NCBI RefSeq assembly: GCF_000315625.1
Contig: NW_005434671.1
Coordinates: forward strand, 817,798 to 881,797
Origin: Guillardia theta CCMP2712
Taxonomy: Eukaryota; Cryptophyceae; Pyrenomonadales; Geminigeraceae
Direction: 5' to 3'
Length of the DNA stretch: 64,000 bases
The notes below the pieces were generated by a model. That model had not been told where the DNA came from and made no database searches. It saw only the letters and a program-made list of their open reading frames with translations. The position numbers and the translations under genes are program-made. How positions within the stretch are numbered: the first letter of the stretch is position 1; the number at the start of each line of letters is the position of its first letter. Positions 31,654-43,300 of the stretch are shown piece by piece.

Positions 31654-32976
31654 GGGTGGAAGAGAGGAGAGGAGGAAATGCAGGCAGAAGTAGCAGGAAA
31701 TTCTATCATGTAGTCAGGGGGATCCGAAGCAACGAGAGGTCACATGCCGAAGAACATCGTCTCTTGAGGTACGCATCGAGGTAGCCAACTCCATTCACAG
31801 CCACGTGGCTGATGTTTGTGAAGAGTGAAGTCTCGGACATGTGAATATCTAGGCGTCCACTGGTCATCTTTCTCGAATCGAGACGCAGTAGCTCTTCATC
31901 TTTTTCCTTCCATGAGAGCCAAGTTCTTTTTCCTTCCATGAGAGCCAAGTGTATACTTGTTGTCGTTCATGACCATGCCTGCTCGAGCTTCCGTCATGGT
32001 ACTGCCGTCATGGTACTCTATGGCAGGCAGCTTCAGCAGTATTCGATTGCAACTTCAACAAGTCTAGCAGCTCTACTCCTCTGCGACAGCTTCGCCTCTG
32101 AGAGCAAGAGTCAGTTGGATGGTTCTTACTCCCGCAACATCATGATAGCAATTGGAACATCTTGATCCGAGACGGATTGTTTTATGGGGTGGGTGGTTCT
32201 GCATCATAGGGGAGTCACCCGTTCTTTCACTATGAATAGGACGGGTATGGTTCAATTATCGAGGGAGAAGGGGTAGGGGTCATGGATGTTGCAGTATTGT
32301 TGTCGGTTCCTATGAGGGGTAGGTACCACGAGGAATCATGAGGGGTAGGGGTGAAGTACCTCAATTCATTTTCCTTTCCTTACCCCTACTTTTACACTAA
32401 ATGGGACCGGTTTCCAAGAAGCTCAATTTACACTGGTTTGTAAAATTGGGGGTGGGTGGTTGAATGATCTCAGGGTGGGTAGTGGATCCGGCGCTGTGGA
32501 ATGCTGCGGGGGCGAGGAGCATTCCGAACGAGAGCATTTTTTGTGAAGGGGGGGGGAGAGGTATGGAGCCTGACGCTGGAACAAAGGGAGAGAACGTACG
32601 AACAACACAGATCAGAGGGTTGCCGAACAATGCAGAGGGTGAGAATTAATTATTTCAAGGGGAGATGTCCATTTTGATGGACGTAAGGTGGTGGAAACAG
32701 CCAGAGAAAGCAAAGTAGATTGATTTTCGACCAAGTGAGTGGAGGGTAAAAAGTTACATGACTTCTTTTTTATTTTCATGAGTTCTTTCATGATGTGAAG
32801 AGGAACGCTTGGCAAGCAAAAGAGAGAAGGGGATTGAAAGGATTCCTTTCCTAAGGGTGAAATCCTGTATCCCATATTTCCATATTATCAGGAAGGAGAA
32901 TTTTGTTATCTGTTAGACCAAATACCCCACCTTATTCTGTGTCGACGATCCGTTGATGTCAGTCTAACAGGGAAAG
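31654..32976. other. Intergenic with short tandem duplications and GGGGTA tract
   Basis: No coding region is supported. Near 31900-31949 a 24-base unit containing TTCCATGAGAGCCAAGT is repeated in tandem. At about 31993-32021 CGTCATGGTACT is duplicated. From 32180 to 32470 the sequence has repeated GGGGTAGGGGT motifs. Confidence 0.5.
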
Positions 32977-34288
32977 ATGAAACTCTTGAAGCAACTTTTG
33001 GCTACAACCCTAGTTTTCCACTTGAGCACTTCATCCGCCTTCACCCCTTCCTGCCTAAAGCCTCCTGGCAAGCATTTGGTGCAAAATGGTGAGGGAAAAT
33101 TTCTTGCAACCTGCTGTTTTCCTGAATTTTTGTTGGGACCAGCGCTGCCTCGTGGGCAGAGGGGAGTTTCGGTGCAGGTACGTCCGTTGGTTTGCTTCCT
33201 TGAGTGGATGATTGATTCTGTAGAAGTCTTCTCGTCCAAACATCCACACCCTCCGTGGAAACCTTGAAAGCTCAGTCGGATGGATTGGTCGTCCGGGCTC
33301 CTCCATGCAGGTGGTTCTCGCAGCTGAGCAGGTGTGAGTCTGACGTGAGTTTAGGTCCCGGAGCCGAGAATGGCTGAAATGCGAATGAGTCAATTGGGAA
33401 AAATTGACATTGATGGGGCTCAAATCCAGTAACTGAGATTCTTCTCTGAACTTTATGCGCTCATGTCGTGTGTAGATATGACTACTTGCCCGGAGATGGG
33501 CCTGTTATCTTCTACCTTCCAGCGCTCAACCAAACCAGGCACGGCGCCAAGGCTAACGCTGTAAAGACTTGGTGCCGCCGCAATGGCCGAAGCTTCTTGG
33601 TGGCAGATTACTACGGTGCAGATCATTGTTTCCCTGCGTGTTTGGGATCTAAATCTCTTGTGCAGGCACTGGCAAGAGTGACGGTGAGTACAGTGATGCC
33701 ACTATCACCCGCTGGGCCAAGGATGCGGCAGCTTTGATCGATTGGTTGAAGAAGGAGCATGACCATGACGGAGTCATCATGGTGGGAGCCGGTGTTGGTG
33801 GATGGGTTATGCTGCACACAGCTCAGTGGCGCAAGGACTCGATTGTCGGTCTTGTTGGAGTCGCCGCTGACCCTGATTTCACTGAAACTTTGGTTTGGCC
33901 TGCGCTTGAAGACTCGGTGAAGCAAGAGATCGAAAACAAGGGGCTGGCGGTGATCACATGGGCTGGTAAGCCGTATACGGTGACAAAGGCTCTCTTCGAT
34001 GATGGCCGCAAGATGCAAGTGTTGAACAAAGGGCCCAACTCCATCCCCATCACATGCCCCGTCAGGCTCATCCAGGGCCTTGGGGATGAGGAGATCCCTC
34101 CTGAGCGAGCGCTGGAGCTCAGCGACTGCTTGCTCAGCCGCGACGTGGTCATCACCTACGTCAAATACGGGAAGCACGCGCTGGAGGACTACGAGGACGA
34201 CTTCAGAAGAATTTATTTCGCAGTGGAAGATATCGAAAGGCAGGTTGTCCGCCAGAACTGGTTGAGGAACATGAACCGCCCGGTCTGA
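32977..34288 (+). CDS. ABHD10-like alpha/beta hydrolase, plastid-targeted, nucleophile lost
   Basis: Four exons (32977-33177, 33311-33333, 33476-33615 and 33666-34288) give 328 residues in continuous phase. The N-terminus has a signal peptide (MKLLKQLLATTLVFHLSTSSA) followed by Phe and a Ser/Pro/Lys-rich stretch. This is the S-A-F junction of complex-plastid import. The rest matches the ABHD10 family (acyl-protein thioesterase/glucuronide hydrolase) along its length: PGDGPVIFYLPALNQTRHGAK, FLVADYYGTGKSDGEYSD, WAKDAAALIDWL, PVRLIQGLGDEEIPPERAL and the His segment VKYGKHAL. In the nucleophile elbow, GxSxG is replaced by GAGVGGW, so the serine is glycine. Asp and His equivalents remain. It is likely a pseudoenzyme. 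The stop lies 25 bp from the convergent RPC3 stop. Confidence 0.85.
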
Positions 34289-34313
34289 TTTTGAGGGGCT
34301 TTAAAAAGCAACT

Positions 34314-36359
34314 TCACATTGCAGCCATTCTTGCGCGGGTCTCTTCCAAGGCTTCAATCTTGTTCGCATCCACCATTACCTGAAATGGAATGAATTCGTG
34401 CTGAAACTCAAAAACCTTCGCACCATTATCGTTTCATCCAGGCGTAAGATCGCTGTGTTCACTCTTTCCATCTGTTGTACAAGGGCCTGTCGAATTTCCA
34501 ATGAGCGAGCTGCGTCATTTGAAATCAGGCCAAACCTGATACTTCTTCATTTGCTTGTCTGTCAGGTCGGAGACCTCCCCTCCAACTCCAATGAAGTTCT
34601 CGCACTCGCGCCTGAGTTGTCTCGTCAACTTCCTGCACGTTAGCAGAGGTCCGCTTACTTCTTCTCTTCTCTCTTCAGCAGCAGGAAGTTGATCGTTCTG
34701 TACATCTCATCCTCAACAATGCTGCAACCGTACGTCACTCGTCCGCAAGTGCAGGGGAATCCAGTCAAGCTCACCTGCATACTTTCGGGAGGTCCACGTA
34801 CCAAAGGAAAAAAGTCCGCTGTGTGTTGTGATCGATTGTCCGTGGAACCTGAAGGAGTAGATGACGATCGGGCAGAGAACTTCAAGAGCTCACCTCTTGC
34901 AGCCGGACGAACTGCGCTTTCAGCATCTTGCACAGGATCTGCAGCATGAGTTACGAGGGAGCATCCTTTCAACGAGGAGGGGACGAGGTACAGAGAATAT
35001 GAGGAGCCTGGGCCAGGACAATCCTCTGACTGCTGTAGAAGGGTTGAACTTACGTCATTCGCATCTTTCTTCGGAACCATGCTCAGGTCCCACACCGTCT
35101 TCGACTCAAGGTACTTCCTCTCCAGGAGCAGGCGGAATATCCTCCTCCCCCTTGCCGTAAACTTCTTCTCAACGATGCTCTCGAGGATCTGTTGTCGCAG
35201 CTCCATCATCAACAAGGAGATGTCGGGCTTGAACGTGGAGCCCTCCGATCCTCCTCCCATCAGCTTCGTGACACTCTTGAACGCAGGATCTTGGCAGAGA
35301 GCAGAGAGCTGCTCGCTCAGCACCTCCCAAGTGCGGACTACATTCAGATCCTCATTCCTCCCCTCAGACGCATCCAGCATAGCATCCACAGAAGCTGAGG
35401 GGATGAAACCGTTGGCCAGGTTAGCCGGCTGCAGGGCACGGTTTCGGATAGTGCGGAGGAGGAGCCTCATGAGCGAGGCAGTCTGAGGACCGAAACGATC
35501 TTCCATCAGCTGCGCTATTGCCGCAGTCCTGAAGTCCCAGAGGAAGGCTGGGGTGTTGACCCTCCACGTCGACCCTTCGTTGTCGATCGACTCCTTCAGA
35601 GCTCCATCTTCCTTCAGCGGGATCCCTGCGGCTCCGTTGTCTAGTTTCACCAGCTTGCTTTCCCGCTCCTCGCCTGCCGAGCCTGCTTTCCTCTTGCCCG
35701 TCTTCTTCTGCGTGGGCGAGAACAGTACGGCCGGAGTGTCGGCCCTCTCCATGTTCGATTGCGCGCGGACGATGTACTTCTCTTGGATCAACAGGTTCCC
35801 AGCTTTCACCAGCTTGTCCTCACTGATCTCCTCGTCTCCATACTTGCAGTGTTCGATGATCTGAGCCATGCTAGCTCGGCCATGCTCCAGGATGGCCTCC
35901 ATCACTTGGGACGCCACCCGTGCGTGTTCCATGCTTGCCTGCGACTTGATGTGCGTGCAAAACTTGGGGTATCGGAGCCGCAGGCTGGCCTCCTCGACCT
36001 CGAAGTGGTAACGGCACTCTCTCGCCGCCGACGTGCTGTCAACAGTGACCGAGACCTGCCATCCTCTTCAGCTTCCAGCAGGGTAGGGGGCCAAAATGCA
36101 CACCAGGTTGTGTTGAATTAGGACAAGCAGGTTGTTCCTGAGGGCAGCGCTCCCCAGCTCTGTGTCAGCTTGCAGCTCCTTGAGCGTCCGTTGCGATCTG
36201 CGTATGAGGGCTGCGCAGACGCTCTCGCTCGCTGCTCCGAAGTGATCCTTTACAACCTGACCGACATGTTCACATCTCGCGCGTAGGGAGGGGATCAGAG
36301 GTTACCTGCAGTGCAGCTCCCTGCAAGCCGTTCAGGATCGCTGGTCGTGCAGGAGGCAT
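34314..36359 (-). CDS. RPC3: RNA polymerase III subunit RPC3 (POLR3C/RPC82)
   Basis: RPC3 belongs to the initiation trimer of RNA polymerase III, using winged helices to open tRNA and 5S promoters. About ten exons are read on the minus strand. Exon 1 is 36306-36359 (MPPARPAILNGLQGAALQ); exon 2 is 36102-36256 (VVKDHFGAASESVCAALI then NNLLVLIQHNLV); exon 3, from 36035, carries CRYHFEVEEASLRLRYPKFC and the long central region with VNTPAFLWDF and LESKTVWDLSMVPKKDA. Later exons give ILCKMLKAQFVRLQE, VPRTIDHNTQRTFFLWYVD, EDEMYRTINFLLLKREEK (34659-34721), then 34536-34632, 34424-34486 and 34314-34379, with QMERVNTAILRLDETIM and the final helix. These match the family motifs (HNLV, LRYPxxI, VPRTxDHxxxRTFxLW). 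Exact junctions between 34775 and 35065 were only partly checked. Confidence 0.88.
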
Positions 36360-37340
36360 GTCCAGGTTGTGTATCGATGACTTACAGTTCCATAAGATAC
36401 CTGCACAACCTCCTTCAGCCTCCACAATCAAGAAGGCAGAGACTATCTCATAGCCTATAATGACACGGTTCCAAACAATCTCACAACTCTCCGGTCCCCT
36501 CACAATTGCTCTCTTCTCTCTTGTCTCTTTCCAGCAGCAATCCCTTCTCCATCCTTTCATCTTGCAGCCCAAACTCAAAGACACCTCCCTCCCCCCCTTC
36601 CCGCTCGCTCTCTCCCTCCTCTTCACTTGTCCCCTTGCCGCCTTTGTACCTCCTTGCCTCCCTCCCTCCCTCCGTTCTCACTTCTCCCTTCCCCTCCCGC
36701 CTCTCAACTCCTCCTCCTTGCTTCTTCTTTCTCCTCTCTTCTTCTCCCCCTCTCCTTGCGCATTTCATGTCGCTCCCTCTACCTCGACCCCGGTAGCGTT
36801 CCCTACACATGCATTGATCAATTCTCGTTCCTGCTGATTTTCGCAGGATACAGTCCGGCGAAACTGGTCGGATCATGGCCCGGCAAGCGGAGGCCGCTGA
36901 GCGGCGGCTGCGGGCCCGGCGGCGCCGCTGGTCACTCAGTCACGGCGAGCCTTATCGATCAATCGGGCCCGGTCTTTCTGAGGCTATGGGCTAAAGATGC
37001 TCATTTTGCCAGTACCGTACGGTCGCCCGGGAGTCGGGTCACGGGTGGGTAACTTGGCACGCCGGGCCCTAGTACGGCTAGCGCCCACAGTGACTCGGAG
37101 ACCCGGCCCGGGCCCGAGCCCGGCAAAGTGGCACGTTAATTTTTGTGAAGAGGCTCTCCAGCCAAATAACGAGGCGGGCCTCTTCATGTCAATGGCCTCA
37201 GTGGGGTGTAGTAAGGCCTATAGTCAAGGCAGCAGCAGACCCCAGCCTCGTGGTTCCTTGGCGACCCGACGCAAGACTTGACTATAGATCGACATGACAC
37301 TTTGTAGTCAAGATCAGGGGCCTGAGGGTGAGAGGCCGAG
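36360..37340. other. Divergent promoter region between RPC3 and the USP gene
   Basis: The left part (36500-36790) is pyrimidine-rich. The right part (36880-37120) is a GC island with repeated GGGCCCGG palindromes. No coding region is supported. The two parts probably hold the two divergent promoters. Confidence 0.5.
36880..37120. promoter_or_regulatory. GC-rich palindromic island upstream of the USP gene
   Basis: A block of GGCCCGG, GCGGCGGC and CCGGGCCC repeats that ends about 220 bp before the USP start codon. Its composition is the same as the islands upstream of the BolA, EVE and EF-hand genes. Confidence 0.45.
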
Positions 37341-40300
37341 ATGGCCGGGGAGTGGTGGGCGTGCGAGGACGACGATGATCTTCAGAAGGCGCTGCGCGCC
37401 AGCATGGCAGACCTCGAGTCCCAGGGAGGGCGGGGAAGGCCCCCAGAGGAGGAGTGGGAGGGAGAGGGCCTACCTGATGAGGCACGTCAGGCCCTCCGAA
37501 AGGTCACTTCGTCATGGGAGAAGCAGAAGCGGATCCTATGGACGAACACGGACGAGGCGCTGGAGTACGCGCTTAAGTATGCAGGGAACACGACGGTGGT
37601 TATCTTTGTCAACCAGATGATACCTGAGATTGTGAATACCTGCGTTCAAGACTGCACCTGGGCTGACATCGTAGAGGACGCTACCACGAAGGCGGATTAC
37701 TCGGATGTTTTTTGCCGCATCCTGAAGCAGTGCATGTCGATCATGATCGAGTCTCTTAGCTCGGGGTTCATGGATCTTCTGCCGTCCCTCAATGTGCTTC
37801 TAGATCGAGAGTCGGAGCTTTACTCCAAGTCCTCCCGAACGCTCTCCGGGGCAGAACAGCCGCCTCCTCAATTCCTCTGGAAGACCCTCTCGGACAGCTT
37901 CACGCAAGCCAAGGGACACGAGACCATCCTCGAAGGCATCCGGCATTGGCGATGGTCTGCTGTGCTGCACTGCCTGCGACTCCTCGCCAAGTGCGGCGAC
38001 CAAGCAACCTTCATGACCGCCTTCGAGATAATGCGGGAGAGAATAAGAAGCAAAGGGTTGGAAGCTTGGAGAGAGGAGGGGAAGGACCTGAGCTTGGTGG
38101 TGAAAGAGTTTGCAACGGCAAGATTCAGGACGCTCCTGGGAGGAGGAGGAGAGCACCTCTTGTACTCGCTGGGGAAGGACATCATCGAACCCGCAGTGGA
38201 GGGTTCCAAGTCAGAGAAGTTCATGGACAGGATAGGCGCGCTGTCGGCGATGGCTTCAGTGATCGAGAGCAGAGCGCTGGAGACGAAGAACCAGTCACGT
38301 TGCCAGTTCCTGGATGAGGAAGGAGTGATCGAGGATCTCTTTGGGGAACGAGCCCACGAGCGCATTATCCAGGAAGCAATGAAGCTGTTTCAGGTGATGG
38401 AGATGAACGTGGCAAGGCTGGATCATGTGCTGTCTGCATCCTTCAATACGTTCGACGACTTGATACGCTCCTCTGTGAACAACATCATGGTCTGCCTGTG
38501 CGAGACCATGAAGGAAGAGGCGATCATGTACGTGCTATATCGCTGCGAGAAAGCCCTTGAGGATGAAAACATCTCCGACGCGTCCACCGAGCTCATTCTG
38601 GCCCTTGCTAACGCCAAGGAGGGAAGAAACGACGTCAGCCGGCAGAGCACAGGGTCGGGGAGCTTGAGGGAGAAGCCGCTGCTGATGAGCAAGGGGAGCA
38701 ATGTGTCACAGGGGATCCTCAAGCTGTGCTGTAGAGCTGCTTGCATCTTGCACTTCGACACGACTCGAGATCTCTCGAGGAGGACGAGGGTGGCGCTCCA
38801 AGACCTGCTCAACGACAGCGCCCAGGTCGCGTCCGGAGACGTCGGGCAGCAGCTGCGCGACTTCGTGCTCTCGTACTGCATCGAACTGCTCCGGGAGCTG
38901 CAGGCGGACGGGGAGGAGGAGAGGATGCAGGAGATGATGTACGCGAGCCAGAGCTCTGCCCAGACCGCCTCTCGGGTGCGGGCAAGATCCCTGCATGCGA
39001 TCCTGAGGAGGGTTATAGAGATGCACCCTACCTCGCAAGGATCCTTCCAGAGCCGGTCGAGGAGCGCGTGCGTGCTGAGCCTGCAGGAGCAACACAAGCT
39101 GGTGGACCACGTGATCGACGACATCATCATCAGCTGCAGGTCCACCCTCAGCCCCCTCGCAATGACCCGCTCTATCAGCTGGGGATCGCTCCAGCTGGCG
39201 GAGATGCAAAGCAACGGGGTGGCGGTCGAAGGAAACGGGGGTGGCGCCTCCCTTCCTCGTCCGTCCGCCTCCATCTTCAGCTCGGAGAGGTGGGAGAGAC
39301 TTGAGTTCCTCCGCTTCCTCCTCGAGCAGTCCGATGGCAAAATCGTGTTGACGAAAGAACAGGTAGGAACTTCCGCCCCTTTCCTTCCCTTCGTCCCCAC
39401 GCGCTCCGCGACTCGGCCTTCTCCTCTCCCCCCGCCTCCTGCCCTCCTCTCCTTCCTTTCACCTCGCCCTCGCCCTAAACTGTCCCATCATCTCATGGTG
39501 ATCGCAGGCGAAGAGCTTGTGGGTCTGCATGGACAGTCACAGGGAGGTCAGGATGTGCTGGTTCCGTCTGATGCAGGACTCTGGGGGGCTCATGGAGGAG
39601 GGAGCAGAGGAGATGCTCTTCGAGAAGATGATGACTGGTCCCCCCGACTCGCTCCACAGCATGTGTGCCTTTGACTTCTTCCTCGCGCTCTTTGTGGACC
39701 TCAACGGCCCCCTGAGGGCCCGGGCAGGACGGGACCTTGCTCCTCACTACCTCGAGACGGTCGGGAGGAACGGGGTGAAGCCCGGGCACAAGCTGTCGGG
39801 GACGTCGCTGGTTGGGAGGAGAATCGCACTGAGAGCAGCGGAGGACAACCAGCTGCAAGTGGGAACGGTGACGTCGCACGAGCGGACCCAGTGGCAGAGC
39901 ATGTACGTGCTAGTGCTGGACCAGGACGGGACGGAGCAGAGGAGGCAGCTGGAGTCGGGGAGCGTGGAGTGGAGCCTGGTGGAGGATGACGTCGGAGTAG
40001 ACATCCCTGTGTTCGAGTTTGAAAGATGCAGGAGGTGGAGGAGGCTGCGAGGCTTTCACAGCCTGTGGGAAGTAGCGCTCTCGGCAGCTGACAACCTTGT
40101 GGCAAGCAAGGCGGCAACGGTGGTGATCCGAATATTCCTGTGCTTGGAGGAGGAGGAGGAGGAAGAGAAGGTGGGCAGGAGGGGCGGGAAAGAGGAGAAG
40201 GAGATGGACGCAGAACCTGCACACGAGCTTGAGGATCCAGGGAAGGAGCTCATCGTGAGCTTGTTCGAGGAGCTAGAGCGAACGGCGCGCGAGCTCTTCA

Positions 40301-43300
40301 ACTGGGAGGACAACATGATGTGGGAGCTGCGGAAACGAGCGAGGAGCCTCTCGCTGGAGATGGACGGGCAGGACCGCGCGGAGGGGGAGGGAGGAGGAGG
40401 AGGGGGAGGAGGAGGAGGAGGGGGAGGGATGCAGTTCTCGAAGGAGATGACGACTCAGATGAATCTGGCAGCGGACGTCCGGGGAGCGATAGAGGCCGTT
40501 GACCCGGCACTCGCTCCTCTCGCTCCCGTGAGCATTGCGAGCTCGATGGCGATCGACAAGGCGCCGCTGAGCCCCGAGGACGAGGCCAAGAGCACGAGGA
40601 TGCTCCGTTGCATCGAGCTGCTGCATGCGCTGGTGCAGCAGCAGCAGGGAGCGCCGCGACACGACTCCCTCGGTCGATGCAAGCCTTCCTCTCCAGCCAA
40701 GCCCACGGAGGTGACGAACTACATCGACATGTCTGAAGGACAAGCAGGGGGGGAGCGAGAATGTGTGAGGAGGAACAGGAAGGGCCTCGGGAAGGCCCTC
40801 GCCTCCTGCTCCAACATCGAGCACCACTACAACCTCCTCCTCGCCATCATGGAGATGCCGCAGACAAGCTCCAAGATGCAGAGCTCCATCTGGTCCCTGC
40901 TCATGGCCCTGCCTACCCTCAGCATGCGACTGCAGAGCATCGAGGAGCAGAATTTCGCGGACTGGAGTACAATCTTCGGTCCTGAGATCGGGATATGGAA
41001 ATCTCTCTACTTCCTCCAGATCATCGACTCCTCCCTGTATGTTTCCCTCCATCCATCCATCCCTCCATCTATCTTCGTCTCCTCTCCTTCTTCCCTTTCC
41101 TCTCTGCGTCTCCTCTCCTTCCTTCCGTTCTTCCCTGACCTTGTCCTACAGCTTGCCAGCGGAGGATCACAAGCTCCGCCGGGCGGTAGAGTGGAGGAGG
41201 AAGTTTCTGGCGACCGGCGGCTTCGAGCAGCTCTGCCTCTTTGCCATGACGGTGGACAAGACCACGTGCTGGCATCAGCCGCACGCCATGGCGCGGTCCC
41301 TGTGCCTCCCCCTCCTCTGCCGCATCCTCAAGTCGTGTGTGGCTGGGGCCCTCTCGGACAACACCCGTGGGGCGGAGGACGAGAGGATGGAGGACGAGAG
41401 CAGGAAGGGATCACAGGGAGAGCATGGGGGAGGAGGGGGGCAGCGGGAGAATGGGATCGACATGCTGGCGTTGATCAACCAGCTCCTTTCCTTCCTCCTG
41501 GCACCTGCTGGGAAAGGAGAGAAGCTTGAGTTCCTGAGCAACGCTCTCCTCGACGGCCTCGCCGTCATCCGTATGCTCCTTTGCTCGCACGCCTCTCCAG
41601 CCTCCTTCTTCCTCAGGTCGCCTCCTCCCAGCGGCCAGACGGCCGTGAGCAGCTCGCTGGTGGAGAGCTTCCTGAGCAAGGGGTCAGCTGAGGAGCTGGT
41701 GGACGGGATCCTGCTCAAGAACGAGGAGGCGAACGTGCGCTCGAGCGCGAAGCAGCTGCTGCACGAGATGATCCTGTCGACGCAGAGGGCGAGGGGAGGG
41801 GCGAGCGAGGAGATCAGCTCCGTGCTGCTGCTGCGGACGATCACGATCCTCCAGAGAAGGATGGGGAGCTTCGATCGCTTCAGCGACACGTGTGGGCAGT
41901 ACTTTGAGATCCTCGGTGATCTGCTGGCCCTCACCAGCAAGCTCCTCCCTCTCAAGGCCCCTGAGGTCACCGTGCTGGAGCAGGTGGAGGACAGCGCCGT
42001 CTCGCTCTTCGACCGGCTCGGGCGCGAGGCCGGAGACGTCTTTCTTGCTCACTTCCTCTCCTTCCTCGATCGGCACGCGAGGCTCAGCGCAGCCTTCAGG
42101 AGAAAGCTGGTGGACAAGGAGGCGGTAGGCCGCCTCCTTCACGACTTCCTTATGAAGCCCTCGGAAGGTGCCCTGCAGCCTCTGTGCAACCTCCCCGAGT
42201 CAAGAGGAGGAGCATGGCGGCTGCTGACGACTATCGCGGAGGGAGGAGAGCGAGTGGGCGAAGTCACTTCGTCCGTGAACCTGTTCCTCCGCTCCGTGAA
42301 GCCGCCGCTCCTCCCCGACGGCTCGGAGGACTGGCAGCCGCGGGTCGCGGTCTCGAGGAGGAAGGGGATGCCCTTCCTCGGGCTCCGCAACCCTGGCGCG
42401 CGCTGCTACATCAATGCGATGATGCAGCAGCTGTTCTGTGTGGACGCCTTCCGGGAGCTGCACGCGACAGTGAGGCTGCCGGAGGAGGAAGGCGCAGAAA
42501 GGAAGGGAGTGGCAATGGTGATGTCAACCACCTGGACCTGCGACGTGTGCACGCTGGAGAACGAGGAGGAGACGGAGACCTGCACCATGTGCGCGACGGG
42601 GAAGCGGCCGAAGAAGGAGAAGAAGCGAGTGGCGAAGGGGGAGGTGCTGCGGCAGGTGCAGAGGACAATGAACTTCATGATGTACAGCGAGCTGAGCAGT
42701 TTCGACACGGTGGAGCTGATGGAGTCGTGCAGAGACATCGGCATGCACAAGCCGATCGAGCTGCAGAACGACTCCTCGGAGTTCTTCCAGCGCCTGCTAG
42801 AAAAGCTGGAGACCGAGCTGGGGGGAGGGAGCAGCCTGCGGAAGCTGCAGCGCTGCTTCCGTGTGCGCATGATGACTCAGAGGGTGTCGGCAGAGTGCGA
42901 GCACGCGAAGCCTGTCAACTGCGGGCCCTTTGACAAGGCGATCAACCTCTCCATCGCGGGGATGGGGAGCCTGGAGAAGGCGCTGGACGCTCTTAGGAGA
43001 AACACGCTCATCACCGGCAGCAACCGGGTGGTGTGCGAGGAGTGCTCGAGCATGGCGGGGAAGGTGGTGAAGCGAGCCTTCTGGGAGAACAGCTTCCTGG
43101 ACCGCAGCTCGCTCTCCGATACGCTCGTGCTCAACCTCAAGAGGTTCACCGTCCAGTCGCAGGGAGGAGGGAACGTGAAGATTAACGACTTCCTGTCCTT
43201 CCCGCAGGTGATCGACCTTGCCCCCATCACACGGCCGGTCTCGGAGACCAGGTCGCTGGACGCTCCTGCTCCCTCCAGCACCTCCGACGACCCTCTCCTC

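Noticed and set aside
41039-41151. N-terminal extension of the last USP frame (hydrophobic MFPSIHPSLH...)
   Set aside because: This stretch is the pyrimidine-rich intron 41037-41151, with GT and AG ends and correct phases.
39517-41529. Separate gene starting inside the USP locus
   Set aside because: The frame continues the USP exon in phase after a normal intron and carries no own start context.
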